Virus record (IMG/VR): IMGVR_UViG_3300028840_001747
Span: 1-64,000 of that record
Origin: a virus
Length of the DNA stretch: 64,000 bases
Direction: 5' to 3' (one strand)
Of this stretch, positions 37,201 through 44,414 are shown piece by piece. Position 1 is the first letter of the stretch, and each line of letters opens with the position of its first letter. The position numbers were made by a program, and so were the translations under genes. The notes beneath the pieces were generated by a model, which was given only the letters and a program-made list of their open reading frames with translations, did not search any database and had not been told where the DNA came from.

Positions 37201-37736
37201 CCAGTAACAATATTAAAGTCAGCATCATTTCTTAAAAGATGATCATCCCCTACTACTACATTATAATCAGAACTACTAATAGTTGAATTATATGTCATTA
37301 ATAAAAGATTAGATATATTATTAATTTTATTTGCGTCGCCACCAACAATACTAAAACTCAAATATCCTGTTACCGTATTATCAACACCTACTACAATAGA
37401 ACCTTGTTTAACTCCATTTACATTGTGATCTTGACCAATTATTGCAGCATTTTGAATACCATCTCCGGTTATAGTATGACCTGTACCTACTATTAACTCT
37501 TTTGATACATCAAAACTTCCGGTAATTGATAAACTTCCGGATATGTTCACTGATCCACTTGTAAGTGAATTTGTTGTAAGTACCGTAACAATTTCATCCA
37601 CACTACCACTTTTATGTATGTATACCTTTCCATCATACGTATTTATGGCTAATTCACCTAACTCTAATGATGAAGTTGTTGGAAGTTTGCCAGGAATGGC
37701 GCTGCGGATGTGCCTGATAAGATGTTGTCTTGGCAT
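28218..37736 (-). CDS. Giant tail fibre protein, 3172 residues
   Basis: The largest gene in the window. It starts behind GGAGAAAGGCAG with a late-type promoter about 60 bases upstream. Four long blocks (near residues 60-335, 480-725, 1600-1900 and 2680-3010) are built from 14-16-residue repeats such as NVIIGGIRNVIAGG and GVILGGQDNLVTD, like the YadA-head beta-roll. Shaft repeats (VGIGTTxPxxxLHVW, SASxFYGDGANLTG) join them, and a collagen-like GTSGTSG/GPTGSAG stretch lies near 752-802. The last 110 residues have SFDIGHPTKPGHRLRYGSLE and GIYYRG, a C-terminal domain type common on marine phage fibres. Probably the main long fibre, trimeric. An alternative is a whisker or collar fibre. Confidence 0.82.
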   Translation of the reverse strand: MPRQHLIRHIRSAIPGKLPTTSSLELGELAINTYDGKVYIHKSGSVDEIVTVLTTNSLTSGSVNISGSLSITGSFDVSKELIVGTGHTITGDGIQNAAIIGQDHNVNGVKQGSIVVGVDNTVTGYLSFSIVGGDANKINNISNLLLMTYNSTISSSDYNVVVGDDHLLRNDADFNIVTGRAHSIIDSVDSSAIVGGENVSISGSNLVAVVGSDSSTIGDNAYSSGIYSSNFSSINNGTYGNAIIAGFDNHLDAGAYNVIIGGDYNRIIGGANSSMIMGRYITIDGVNNAIVLGRGFNSSNKLINTHTDSIWLGFRRSTAIDRHGLFIENAGLSSQFTSSVNISGSLNVDGDVSASSFTGDGSGLTNLSIPVGSGSLWTGSFTGYIERVGNVKVTGSFDVSDNSYAQNNFILGNAALLNESISTYLGKNILLFGRDVNYVPQYSPFYSTKNTSSLIMFDAGGDYKGSAPAAGALSASNIVASIVQQYGRGSIDSIGASFVGGDTNNVYRLGDGSFIFGQSNELYSLSSNYNQTVWVGGYGNKLHGAYAVFMLSDSSISSGSGDAAIIGGYNHFMDSEWGSGLFVGDSSQISGGCDYSTIIGGEQGQIGGGSGNNSIISAFQGQIDGGAYGSVIIGGIRNVIAGGIDGVILGGQDNLVTDDYPDTFLIAGKFVEIGSGGNTFVIGSGNSAANRLVNDNNNSIWLAFRPTSAANVYGLFLNNSGQDMVITSSVDVSGSLGLRNIQSNEGLGDFVVWDSGSGQFKRRTSGASGTSGTSGINGTSGTSGITGPTGSAGPTGSAGTSGTSGIDGASNTWTGSDGLNTVFLVDTARYVGVGNTSPKARLHISGGNAHMIIDSASAGDTRLSIHNSYFESGDSRGNMLISYYNNNDISWAHGVDDSDGGKFKFAFLTGGDMEQVGEASLDDNQPFLVFTTGSNIGIGTAEPVAKFHVWTSISSSDAQFEDAITVKGFITASNIITPRITASNIQVDQSMSIDGGLVVNGDATIYGVLFANEIQTTYFSSSILYSSGSTKFGDDASDIHSFTGSIQQSGSRSYFLNEVGIGTTSPVGGAGGLHVWNDVTASAFYGNGDNITGNLATSASIWQKNGNDVFLNDTSDLVGIGVQNPTEALHVLGNAHVSGTIIAKDNSGNGFIKLDASATPTLTFADLGDGGNGANIQSNDYMALSSGGGGSYFSFTVSGTEVMRIPFSRYVGIGTTVPKSQLEIQGIAPFDSLLKVGDAILSVSSSTSNVGIGTDSHAVGTSSLHVWSDVSASRFYGDGANVTGVISSSYASFATSASWAENAYWTMSAANEIHRLGYVGIGTTNPQNDLYVHANINTSAMIGVDCDAGGQDQLRFYRTGSLTWAILNPAETSDGTQLLFHDGTTGRVAFKRGGNVGIGTTDPQAILDVAGSTKLGNAVANTHEITGSLSISDTGLPLIVKRNAGGGIVLVSLGDNTGTISQIVALDDGLGNRAIKLYGRTNNPLVLGANDGEDLYINNSHNIGIGTTAPVDKLHVWGNVTASAFYGDGANLTNLPIPVGSGSYWTGSQAGYIERSSRVQVTGSFDASNNSYTQTNFILGNNGITGSIDSNLNKNMLLFGRDRNYIPQFSPFYATQITSSLVMFDAGGDYKNSAPAAGDISASNINSSIIQLYGASEVKNIGNSFIAGLAHTIDSTTDSFIVGLYNKAVSPASDNGGLFVAGQYNEIYQSDVVFALGDTIIMSGSADSVAIGINHTINDTNYAGIYAGDANTISGSSDYSVILGGEQNQIGDGTQNNAIIGAYAGQMDGGAYSNVIIGGIRNAMAGGIDGVILGGQDNFVTDAYPDTFLIAGKFVEIGSGGNTFVIGSGTSTSNRLTNNNNNSIWLGFQDAQADRHGLFIESAGLISQFTSSVNISGSLIVDGPVSASIVSASTYFGDGSNLTGIDTPIGSGSYWTGSDGYIKRVSDVHISGTLKIQDSTHLTTADNEFVIEQTGDTLGTTRIRLQSRTGITGMMIENPDLNLVDFEFSASEGETGVIRWEGRDAEHWAANASYSIQLGLFPFSTAANRWVEFGETVNYFKNKVGIGDTTPSYELDVTGDIRATQTIFADQSYFGGQDSYGAYFTQNTSETTAVLIRAGATTAALLVVEDSDLIDRFRVQESGISTFSGSVGINTTSPQESLHVWENVSASAFYGDGANVTGVVSSSHALYADNADSASVAISSSTSLFAVTASYAENAGTSTDPNVALSASIWQESASVVWLNSGSNSVGIGVSGSSVDAKLHVYSQDTGSRAFLVEGQNGALFQVLDELSGSLFAVSDISGLPILEVFDDDRVVAGKFNTNALVVTGSNVGIGTAQPAVGTASLHVWSDVSASRFYGDGSQLSGLSQGYWTASGGDIHRFSNVGINTATPSTTLDITAAGANGLVLSPDTNDNTDSARFFLESSVHTYNIMNDNGIFGIRSGATTGAGSGTARLLLNSSGDLTLNASPQQMTIKFVENADDDYWMFSGSGDTTTRGFIFDATKAGTQYMKLRSYGVTSDAYFRIGDPTDTEFMAIGYNGTYGYMEATQSADLILQPGRWGSGLTGNVGIGMTNPTQKLEVSGSVRASRFIMTNVAAGSPGASLRYIGNGFTTNDFWYNVPNGGEHRFAENDVVAALISYDNSWFTGQVSASSFIGDGSGLTNISPGEGGLWTGSFADGHIERVSDVTITGSLDVNNSVLIAGKYQSNVTGLEESLVIIGRRNPSTDIPLTVQDITGSIVVLNPFTAAKTASRIWGSIVCDFADNTTGIVDDVFGSLIVGSNHYVSDFSNGLIAGFDNNITSNNSEVFAFGDTLLINNSAYTFANALGATISGSYLAVMLGVESGILNDSNYSVIIGGDAQELSGSSDYSIILGGEQNRFGDGAFNCAVLGAYGANMIGDPYAVTIIGGIRNTIQGGIDGVVLGGQDNLVTNAYPDTFLIAGKFIEIGSSENTFVIGAGTSTANRLTNNNDNSIWLGFQDAQADRHGLFIENAGLSSQFTSSVNISGSLNVTGDVSASTYYGNGSNLTNVTADNAYWTASDGYISRFGDVHVSGTFFAEAKSFDIGHPTKPGHRLRYGSLEGPEYGIYYRGKTRGNIIELPNYWYNLVDEDSITVTLTPIGRPQNLYVVSATSRRIEIKNKSWFDRRKPEYYYVVYGERKDIKKLNVEYKR
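28700..29700 (-). repeat. Intragenic repeat block, copy C (giant fibre)
   Basis: Encodes a YadA-head-like block followed by an IAGKFIEIGSSENTF / SIWLGFQDAQADRHGLFI end. Long stretches of DNA are nearly identical to copy B at 32040-33060, especially the last 250 bases. Confidence 0.75.
32040..33060 (-). repeat. Intragenic repeat block, copy B (giant fibre)
   Basis: Second block of the same plan, with GGEQNQIGDG, GGIDGVILGGQDNFVTDAYP and IAGKFVEIGSGGNTF. Close at the DNA level to copies A and C, so these arose by duplication inside the gene. Confidence 0.75.
35560..36560 (-). repeat. Intragenic repeat block, copy A (giant fibre)
   Basis: Third block, beginning NNFILGNAALLNESI with LLFGRDVNYVPQYSPFYSTK (copy B has LLFGRDRNYIPQFSPFYATQ) and ending in the same IAGKFVEIGSGGNTF segment. 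A fourth, more diverged block lies at about 36740-37560. Confidence 0.75.
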
Positions 37737-37776
37737 CTGCCTTTCTCCTAAATGCTATATAGCTGTTTTCGTTGTT

Positions 37777-37790
37777 GTGGTATATACCAC
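37777..37790. promoter_or_regulatory. 14-base perfect palindrome in the leader of the giant fibre gene
   Basis: GTGGTATATACCAC lies between the late-type promoter (37797) and the start at 37736. It could be a protein-binding site or a short hairpin in the leader RNA. Confidence 0.4.
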
Positions 37791-37796
37791 GTCGAA

Positions 37797-37806
37797 TATA
37801 AATATA
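37797..37806 (-). promoter_or_regulatory. Late-type promoter of the giant fibre gene
   Basis: TATATTTATA on the minus strand, about 60 bases upstream of the ATG at 37736, in the 85-base gap after the preceding fibre gene. Confidence 0.65.
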
Positions 37807-37821
37807 TAAGAAATGAAAAAG

Positions 37822-40800
37822 TTAGAACGTTCCACCATCTACGGAGAGATACCCAAATGAACCCGTTACAGTAACATCGAAACTACCGGTCACCTTTACA
37901 TTACTATTACGAGAAATACTTCCATCACCTTCAATAGTCCAAACAGCAGAACCAGTCTCAATGTTTGTAAGTTTTTGAGCAACAGAAGCACTAAAATCAC
38001 TAACATCTATATTTTCAACTAAACCTTCATAATTACTTGCGGATATTTCATTCCAAACGTGTAAGTCGGCTCCAGGTGTAGTTGTACCAATACCTACTCG
38101 ATCATAATTTATTGTAGTAAAAGTTTTTTGAGAACTAAATGCGGCATATTCAAAATCATTACCATCGTTACCATATGTAAAAAGAAATCCACTACCAGAA
38201 TTAAATTCCTCAACTAAAACTTGACCAATGTTATCGCCACTATCTATGGCTCTAAAATATGATTCACTTGTTACAACATTGAGATTAGTATCAACTATGT
38301 TGTATGCTACATCAGTTACTCCAGTCCCATCATTCCAATAACTAAAACCGGTAAGGATGTCGCCATTTTCTAATTGTACTACGTCACCATAATCCCAATA
38401 CCATTCATCATCATCCGTTACTTTTCCAGTTCTTTTTTGAATTAATATACTTCCAGTTGGATCAATGATAGCGGCGTACCATTCGTCCCGTGTATCATAT
38501 TCTAATGCGTATGATAATACTACATTTCCATTTGTTAAGCTTGTCGCCGTTAAGTTGTATAAATACCAACCCTCAGGATCCACACGAGAATCAACGGCTG
38601 TTCTTTCTTTTACTACACTTCCTGTTGGATCAATTATTTTATAATAATACTCAGGACTATTGTAATAAATAAGTATAACATTACCATTATTAAATGTAAC
38701 AGGATAATGTTTAGTGGTTGAATTATATGTATCTATTATGGATTTTGTTACATAGCATTCACTTGGAGTTGAACCACTTGTATTGATAATAGCATACTCA
38801 GTTCGGGCACCCAATCCACCTTCAGTGTTTTGATATAAAAGTAAAATATTACCATCATTTAATAATGTGCTTCCGAGCGCGTTTGAACGGGAAGGCGACC
38901 ATTGAACTGTCTTTAAAATCGTTCCATTTGAATCTATTTGTACATATTTTGAATCTCGTAATGCTCCACCACCAGAATATTGATTCCAATAAAATATATG
39001 CGCTTTACTTCCGGATACAATTATATCTTGATAATCTGCTTGAGCACTTGCAGTAAAAGTTAATATCGAAGATGATAAACTTCCAGTAGCATCAAATATA
39101 CAATATTGTCCACTCGCATTATTATGTTCCCATGAATGTATTATTTTCCCATCAGAAAATTTTCCAATAGCATGATGTGAATAAAATGTCGATGTTTGTA
39201 CAAGTGATTGTGTCGTTATATTATTAACATAACTCGTATCAAATGGAGTGAATAACATTCTATCAGTATCACCGTAAAACTCACTTACATCTACTCCATC
39301 TACGGTGTCACCGTCTCTAAACTTGAGATTACCACTTATTTGTACTTCACTATAACGAGAAATGGACATACTGTCATATGAACCAGTCCAAAATGAATCT
39401 CCAAGACTTGCACTTGCACTCGTTCCACTTGTACCACTCGTACCATCATTTCCAGGTAATCCATCCGTACCACTCGTACCAGATGTTCCATCAGACCCAC
39501 CACTTCTACGTTTGAACTCACCACTACCAGAATCCCAAACTAAGAAATCACTTAATCCTTGATCTATACTCGCAGAAGCAAAAAACGCGGACGCTGTTAC
39601 GTCTCCAACCGCATGAATTCCAAAACTCGCTGAAATTGAACCAGTTATATTTAATCCATAAAGTTGACCAATTCCATCTGAATTATTTATCCACCATTTT
39701 TTACCAGTTCCTAAATTTCTACCACCAATTTGACGACCTGTTAAATATGTTGCTTCAGTTTCGCTTGTAAGAATATCTAAATAAGTTATCGCGATTCCAC
39801 TTGCAGATTTTAAATGAGTACCTGCAACCGCTTGATTAAAATTAATAATTATATCTTCTCTTTGTGTCGGAATGGTAAATCCCAATGGATCAGATTGAGA
39901 TATTGCAAGTATATCAATTAAAGCTCCACTCACAATTAAACTTCCTGATATATTTACTTGACCAAAACGTTCAATATGACCATCACCAAATGAACCAGTC
40001 CAAAGTCCACCAATACCTGGCGCAACAGTTTGAGCAAATGATGCTGTTATAGAAGTCAATGCATGACTTGATGTAATAGATGTGTCCGCAAACGATGAAC
40101 TTATTGTCCATTCAGCAAATGAAGATGATAATGTATTGTCAGCAAATGATGAACTTATTGACCACTCAGCATGTGATGCTGTCGGTGTACTTTCCGCAAA
40201 CGATGAACTAATTGACCAATTAGCATGTGATGCGGTTGGTGTACTTTCGGCGAACGATGAACTTATTGACCATAATGTTGAACTCGCAGATACAGCTTGA
40301 CTTGAACTTTCAACCCAACTTGCAGTTCCATATAATCTATTATCAGATCCACTGAGATATAAACTACCACTTATCTTTACATTACTATCTCTACTTATCG
40401 TTCCATCGTCATTGAGTGTCCATAATGTAGATCCTGTTTGTAAATTATTTATTTGTGTCGCCACACTTGACGAAAATTCAGAAATATCCACTCCATCAAC
40501 TGTATCTAAATCTCGTAAAACAATATTTCCCGATACAATTAATCCTTGAAATGTACCTATTCCTGTATAATTAGAAATATTAAATTTTGTTGTTGTTACT
40601 GACAAACCATAATCATAAAGTGTTCCAACAATACCTGAATCATCTATCACAATTTGATATTCGGTATCAATAAATTCATCTCTGTAATCTTTATAAATTG
40701 TTCCACGCGGATAAATCGTAGTTGAATATGTGTTAACTCCACTTGATGATTGAGCCAAAATATAATCGTTAAATATTATTGGAACATTTATCTGCGAGAA

Positions 40801-41985
40801 TCCATTACCTTCAGCAACATAAAATGATCCAGAAACAATTACATCACCTACTCTTTCAATATGACCATCAGCAAATGAACCAGTCCACAATCCACCTTCA
40901 CCGGCATTTAAAGCATAAGATGCTGTTATGGCCGTTGACGCTTGACTTGATGATATAGCGGTATCAGCAAATGATGAACTAATTGACCAATCACTATATG
41001 AAGATGATAAAGAATTTTCAGCAAATGAAGCACTTATAGAACGATCACTATATGATGAACTTTCAGCCCAACTTGCAGTTCCATACATCCTATTATCAGA
41101 TCCACTTATATAAAAACTACCACTAACTTTTACGTCACCAAATCTCTCAATATGACCGTCAATACTTGATGTCCAATATGTATTAAGAGCATAAGATGCG
41201 GTAGTAGCATATGATGAACTTATAGCCCAATCAGCATGACTTGCAGAACTTATCGTTCCAAGAACAACACTTGCTGTTTGAGAATAACTTGAACTTTCAG
41301 CCCAACTCGCAGTACCATATACTCTATTATCCGATCCACTAATATATAAACTTCCACTAATTTTTACGTCACCATAATGAGATATTGAACCATCCGCACT
41401 CGATGTCCATTGTGAAATTGTTCCACTAATAGAACTACTTGGAATGGCTCCAGGATCAGCAAGAGTTAATCCCGTATATTTATATACCGTTACACTATAT
41501 GGAGTTGGATAAGAACCACTCGCAGCATCAGCAACGTGAAGAACACCCGTCTTGTAATCAAATATCCAACTTATCGCATCAGTTTTGAAAATTTGACTTC
41601 CTGAAGCATCATAAAGTTTTACTTCATACGATGAACCATATTTATCACTTATAAAGTCGCCAATGAAATAACTCTGGGATGCTTCGTTGACCAACCAACC
41701 ACTATTTATTGAGTCAGTTCCTGGTGTAAATCCACTACCAGAAATAAAATAAAAGGCTTGATCGTTGAATGTTGGATCGGCAGTTAACGTGAATTGTTCG
41801 TAATATTCAGCATATCCGGATGTGATAGCAGACGCGGAATCCGTAGGAATAGTATTCATCCACACTTCGCGCATATGTGTGTTGATCGTATCTTTCCCTA
41901 TCTCTTGAAAGAAATTCCTGTCAGGAGTCGTAAATCTTTTATTAATTAAAGTCTTAAATGACTTGTCAGTTTTATTTAAAGCCAC
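37822..41985 (-). CDS. Large tail fibre protein with 18-residue repeats, collagen-like linker and propeller
   Basis: A 1387-residue protein starting with GTG behind GGAGATAAGTAA. The first 200 residues form an N-terminal attachment domain (DRNFFQEIGKDTINTHMREV). Residues 190-650 carry shaft repeats of the SSSYATTASYA / SISSSFAESTPTASHA type. A collagen-like stretch (SDGTSGTSGTDGLPGNDGTS) lies near 825-862. Residues 905-1290 look like a beta-propeller, with GNVVLSYALEYD, AAIIDPTGSILIQ and ENGDILTGFSYW at regular spacing. VGIGTTTPGADLHVW and a short shaft close the protein. Likely a long fibre segment joined to the giant fibre encoded next. Confidence 0.75.
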   Translation of the reverse strand: MALNKTDKSFKTLINKRFTTPDRNFFQEIGKDTINTHMREVWMNTIPTDSASAITSGYAEYYEQFTLTADPTFNDQAFYFISGSGFTPGTDSINSGWLVNEASQSYFIGDFISDKYGSSYEVKLYDASGSQIFKTDAISWIFDYKTGVLHVADAASGSYPTPYSVTVYKYTGLTLADPGAIPSSSISGTISQWTSSADGSISHYGDVKISGSLYISGSDNRVYGTASWAESSSYSQTASVVLGTISSASHADWAISSSYATTASYALNTYWTSSIDGHIERFGDVKVSGSFYISGSDNRMYGTASWAESSSYSDRSISASFAENSLSSSYSDWSISSSFADTAISSSQASTAITASYALNAGEGGLWTGSFADGHIERVGDVIVSGSFYVAEGNGFSQINVPIIFNDYILAQSSSGVNTYSTTIYPRGTIYKDYRDEFIDTEYQIVIDDSGIVGTLYDYGLSVTTTKFNISNYTGIGTFQGLIVSGNIVLRDLDTVDGVDISEFSSSVATQINNLQTGSTLWTLNDDGTISRDSNVKISGSLYLSGSDNRLYGTASWVESSSQAVSASSTLWSISSSFAESTPTASHANWSISSSFAESTPTASHAEWSISSSFADNTLSSSFAEWTISSSFADTSITSSHALTSITASFAQTVAPGIGGLWTGSFGDGHIERFGQVNISGSLIVSGALIDILAISQSDPLGFTIPTQREDIIINFNQAVAGTHLKSASGIAITYLDILTSETEATYLTGRQIGGRNLGTGKKWWINNSDGIGQLYGLNITGSISASFGIHAVGDVTASAFFASASIDQGLSDFLVWDSGSGEFKRRSGGSDGTSGTSGTDGLPGNDGTSGTSGTSASASLGDSFWTGSYDSMSISRYSEVQISGNLKFRDGDTVDGVDVSEFYGDTDRMLFTPFDTSYVNNITTQSLVQTSTFYSHHAIGKFSDGKIIHSWEHNNASGQYCIFDATGSLSSSILTFTASAQADYQDIIVSGSKAHIFYWNQYSGGGALRDSKYVQIDSNGTILKTVQWSPSRSNALGSTLLNDGNILLLYQNTEGGLGARTEYAIINTSGSTPSECYVTKSIIDTYNSTTKHYPVTFNNGNVILIYYNSPEYYYKIIDPTGSVVKERTAVDSRVDPEGWYLYNLTATSLTNGNVVLSYALEYDTRDEWYAAIIDPTGSILIQKRTGKVTDDDEWYWDYGDVVQLENGDILTGFSYWNDGTGVTDVAYNIVDTNLNVVTSESYFRAIDSGDNIGQVLVEEFNSGSGFLFTYGNDGNDFEYAAFSSQKTFTTINYDRVGIGTTTPGADLHVWNEISASNYEGLVENIDVSDFSASVAQKLTNIETGSAVWTIEGDGSISRNSNVKVTGSFDVTVTGSFGYLSVDGGTF

Positions 41986-41998
41986 TTACTTATCTCCA

Positions 41999-43708
41999 TT
42001 ATCCATTATCAAATGTCACGGTTAATTGTGTCAAATAATCCGTATTCGATGTATCATTAAATCTTACCATTAAAACTAATGGATTACTATTCGTTGTTTG
42101 TTTACCACTTGGCAATCCCCACGTTATAGTATCTCCACTTACCGCACCATTCCTTATTCCATATATACTACCACTGTCGTCGCCAACCTCGCGTCCTAAA
42201 TCATAAATACTCGACCCACTTTCGTTGGCGAGAACGAAAGCCATTTGTAAATCATCACTGCCAGACCAAACACCTACTATGTCACTCAATCCACTAAAAC
42301 CATTCCTCGCAATTACTATCGTTCCATTCTCGTTAGCATTTGTCGGTGTAAATGGACGATAATAAAACTGCTCCCCATCAGTAAATAAAACTCCACCATA
42401 ACTACCCCACTTACCACTTATCAAACGACCATTATTTACTTCCAAACGACCATCTATAAGCGTTTGTTGATTGTTCCATGAACCGGAATCAATAGCAAAC
42501 CAACGTTTATCTTCATCGTCAAAATATTCCAGTAACACAGTACTTCTCGTCAAATATGTATTTATTGGACGATAACCAATATTTACATTAGCACTCGTTA
42601 CATCACTTTTACCATCTTTTCTCAATCTCACATTAAATGTTCCTAAATCATTATATGAAGTCTTTACATCATTACTCAATGTTATTGATTGTGTTACCGT
42701 CAAATCCCATGAATGTGTAGGAACAGTCAATGATGAAGTTGACACCGTCGTATTTGAGAAATACGAACTTTGTATTCTCGATTCATCACCATTACTATAA
42801 ATAGGATTGTACAAATCTTGACCTACATAATTTACATCAAATTGTGTTGTCCTACCATAATAATGCATTCCACTCATATATTTCCACGCAGGAGTCAACG
42901 AAGATGTATATGGATTTGTGGCAAATGACTGATTTGGAAAATGATCAGCATTCGTTCCTACAAAATACATCGTTGTTACATCACTCTCTCCTGCACTATT
43001 GTCCGCTAACATCTTATATCTATATGATCCCGTACTAACAAATGTTCCTGTTATCTCAGCATTTACTTTCAACCAAATGTTACTATATGTCGATATATCT
43101 GTTATATTTATTCCACCTGTCGCCCCAACTCCACTCGATAAGGCTCTCTCACCAAATGAAATGAAGTTTTGTTGACTTCCACTTGATACTGAAGCAGACA
43201 CTCCACCAACTATACTGGCGAAACTGGCAGAAGTTCCACCAGTAAATGTATCACTTTGATCAGGTGATACTAATACAATAGCATTAGCAGAATCATCGTT
43301 TGATAATGTTGTTAAATTATCACCTGGTGACGCAAATGAATACCACGATCCACTTGTTAACCCAGCAGAAAGATAACCACTAAATAAACTTGGCGAACTT
43401 AAAGTTAAATCTTGTCCCGTTAACGCTTCGGGACTACTTGGAGCTATTTGTAATAATAATTCATTTACATCGTCAAACGCATTTGGTATTCTCGTATCAG
43501 GTGTCCAATAACTAAAATATCCATCCGTATAAGTTCCGTCATCTGGATTTCCTATTGTACCACTACCTTGTATCGCAACCACATTCAACGCATCGGCTAT
43601 CGACATCGAAGGATTTAGGGCGCCAATGTTATACCCGCCTGCGGTCGGTATACCTGCTTGTAAATCACTTCCACTTACTCTTAATTGTTTTGGATATATT
43701 AGTGCCAT
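41999..43708 (-). CDS. Fibre-locus structural protein, first of the locus
   Basis: A 569-residue, Ser/Thr/Gly-rich, beta-structured protein beginning MALIYPKQLRVSGSDLQAGI, with few lysines. Segments such as LLEYFDDEDKRWFAIDSGSW, GGVLFTDGEQFYYRPFTPT and TWGLPSGKQTTNSNPLVLMV look like successive beta-sandwich domains. I cannot name a family. As the first gene of the fibre locus, directly downstream of the neck/terminator genes and overlapping the gene before it by TAATG, it may be the proximal fibre part or the collar attachment protein. That is inference from position. Confidence 0.6.
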   Translation of the reverse strand: MALIYPKQLRVSGSDLQAGIPTAGGYNIGALNPSMSIADALNVVAIQGSGTIGNPDDGTYTDGYFSYWTPDTRIPNAFDDVNELLLQIAPSSPEALTGQDLTLSSPSLFSGYLSAGLTSGSWYSFASPGDNLTTLSNDDSANAIVLVSPDQSDTFTGGTSASFASIVGGVSASVSSGSQQNFISFGERALSSGVGATGGINITDISTYSNIWLKVNAEITGTFVSTGSYRYKMLADNSAGESDVTTMYFVGTNADHFPNQSFATNPYTSSLTPAWKYMSGMHYYGRTTQFDVNYVGQDLYNPIYSNGDESRIQSSYFSNTTVSTSSLTVPTHSWDLTVTQSITLSNDVKTSYNDLGTFNVRLRKDGKSDVTSANVNIGYRPINTYLTRSTVLLEYFDDEDKRWFAIDSGSWNNQQTLIDGRLEVNNGRLISGKWGSYGGVLFTDGEQFYYRPFTPTNANENGTIVIARNGFSGLSDIVGVWSGSDDLQMAFVLANESGSSIYDLGREVGDDSGSIYGIRNGAVSGDTITWGLPSGKQTTNSNPLVLMVRFNDTSNTDYLTQLTVTFDNG

Positions 43709-44055
43709 TATTTCTCAAATACCCTTTTCTTGTTGTGTACCCATTTATCCATTTGATAAATAAATCCACCATTTTCTTTTTCAATTATTTCTAATCCATA
43801 AATAGGCTCTTTTCCTGGCGTCCCAGCAAAAAATAGTCCATTATTATCTCTATCTAAATCACTTTCACCAGGTTTTAACAAGTCTGATAGCTTAGTCCAA
43901 CCAATGAGATTTATTTTATTCATTGATTCAAGTCGCCATTGTTCCCACTTTTTATCAATAATATTATTCGGGGCATGCGACCACGCTAATTCGCCCATCG
44001 CCATGTCGGTTTCCGCATTGGATACTTCCTTTAATAATTTCTTTAAACTAATCAT
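43708..44055 (-). CDS. Small protein with LKKLLKE tag
   Basis: A 115-residue protein starting MISLKKLLKEVSNAETDMAM. The next upstream gene product begins MIKLKKLIKEDLIGQ, so the pair share an N-terminal helix ending in L/I-K-E, similar in plan to the head-core tags at 53780 and 59876. The rest is mixed, with INLIGWTKLSDLL and KEPIYGLEIIEKENGGFIYQ. No family recognised. Overlaps both neighbours by TAATG; weak binding site, so expression probably depends on coupling. It may be a packaged protein encoded away from the head genes. Confidence 0.5.
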   Translation of the reverse strand: MISLKKLLKEVSNAETDMAMGELAWSHAPNNIIDKKWEQWRLESMNKINLIGWTKLSDLLKPGESDLDRDNNGLFFAGTPGKEPIYGLEIIEKENGGFIYQMDKWVHNKKRVFEK

Positions 44056-44414
44056 TAATATTCTATCTTTTTCATTACAAATTTATATTTTGGATTTTTT
44101 CTTTCTACTTTCTTTACATATTTCTCAGGTACATCAACATTAGATAACCCTAACATAAATGTATCTGTATCTTGATACCGTTCCCAAGCAATATATCCCT
44201 TTCTACTATCTAATGGAATATCTAACCATTGAGATAAATGTAAATGTAATGTTTTCCACGCATCGTCAACAACATATAAATCTCCGTTAGGCATACTCAT
44301 TCCTCTCAACCCAGGTTCCATTCTTCTAATAGATTTAGGGTTTTTATATACGTCAAATTCATCGAAAATTTGACCAATTAAATCTTCTTTTATTAATTTT
44401 TTTAACTTAATCAT
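44055..44414 (-). CDS. Small protein with LKKLIKE tag
   Basis: A 119-residue protein starting MIKLKKLIKEDLIGQIFDEF, sister in its first ten residues to the next gene product. The centre has MSMPNGDLYVVDDAWKTLHL and a Trp/Tyr-rich stretch (KGYIAWERYQDTDTFML), and the C-terminus is basic. No family recognised. It overlaps the gp15-like gene by ATGA, with GGGGTAA as binding site. Shared tag but unrelated bodies suggests a common address signal. Confidence 0.5.
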   Translation of the reverse strand: MIKLKKLIKEDLIGQIFDEFDVYKNPKSIRRMEPGLRGMSMPNGDLYVVDDAWKTLHLHLSQWLDIPLDSRKGYIAWERYQDTDTFMLGLSNVDVPEKYVKKVERKNPKYKFVMKKIEY

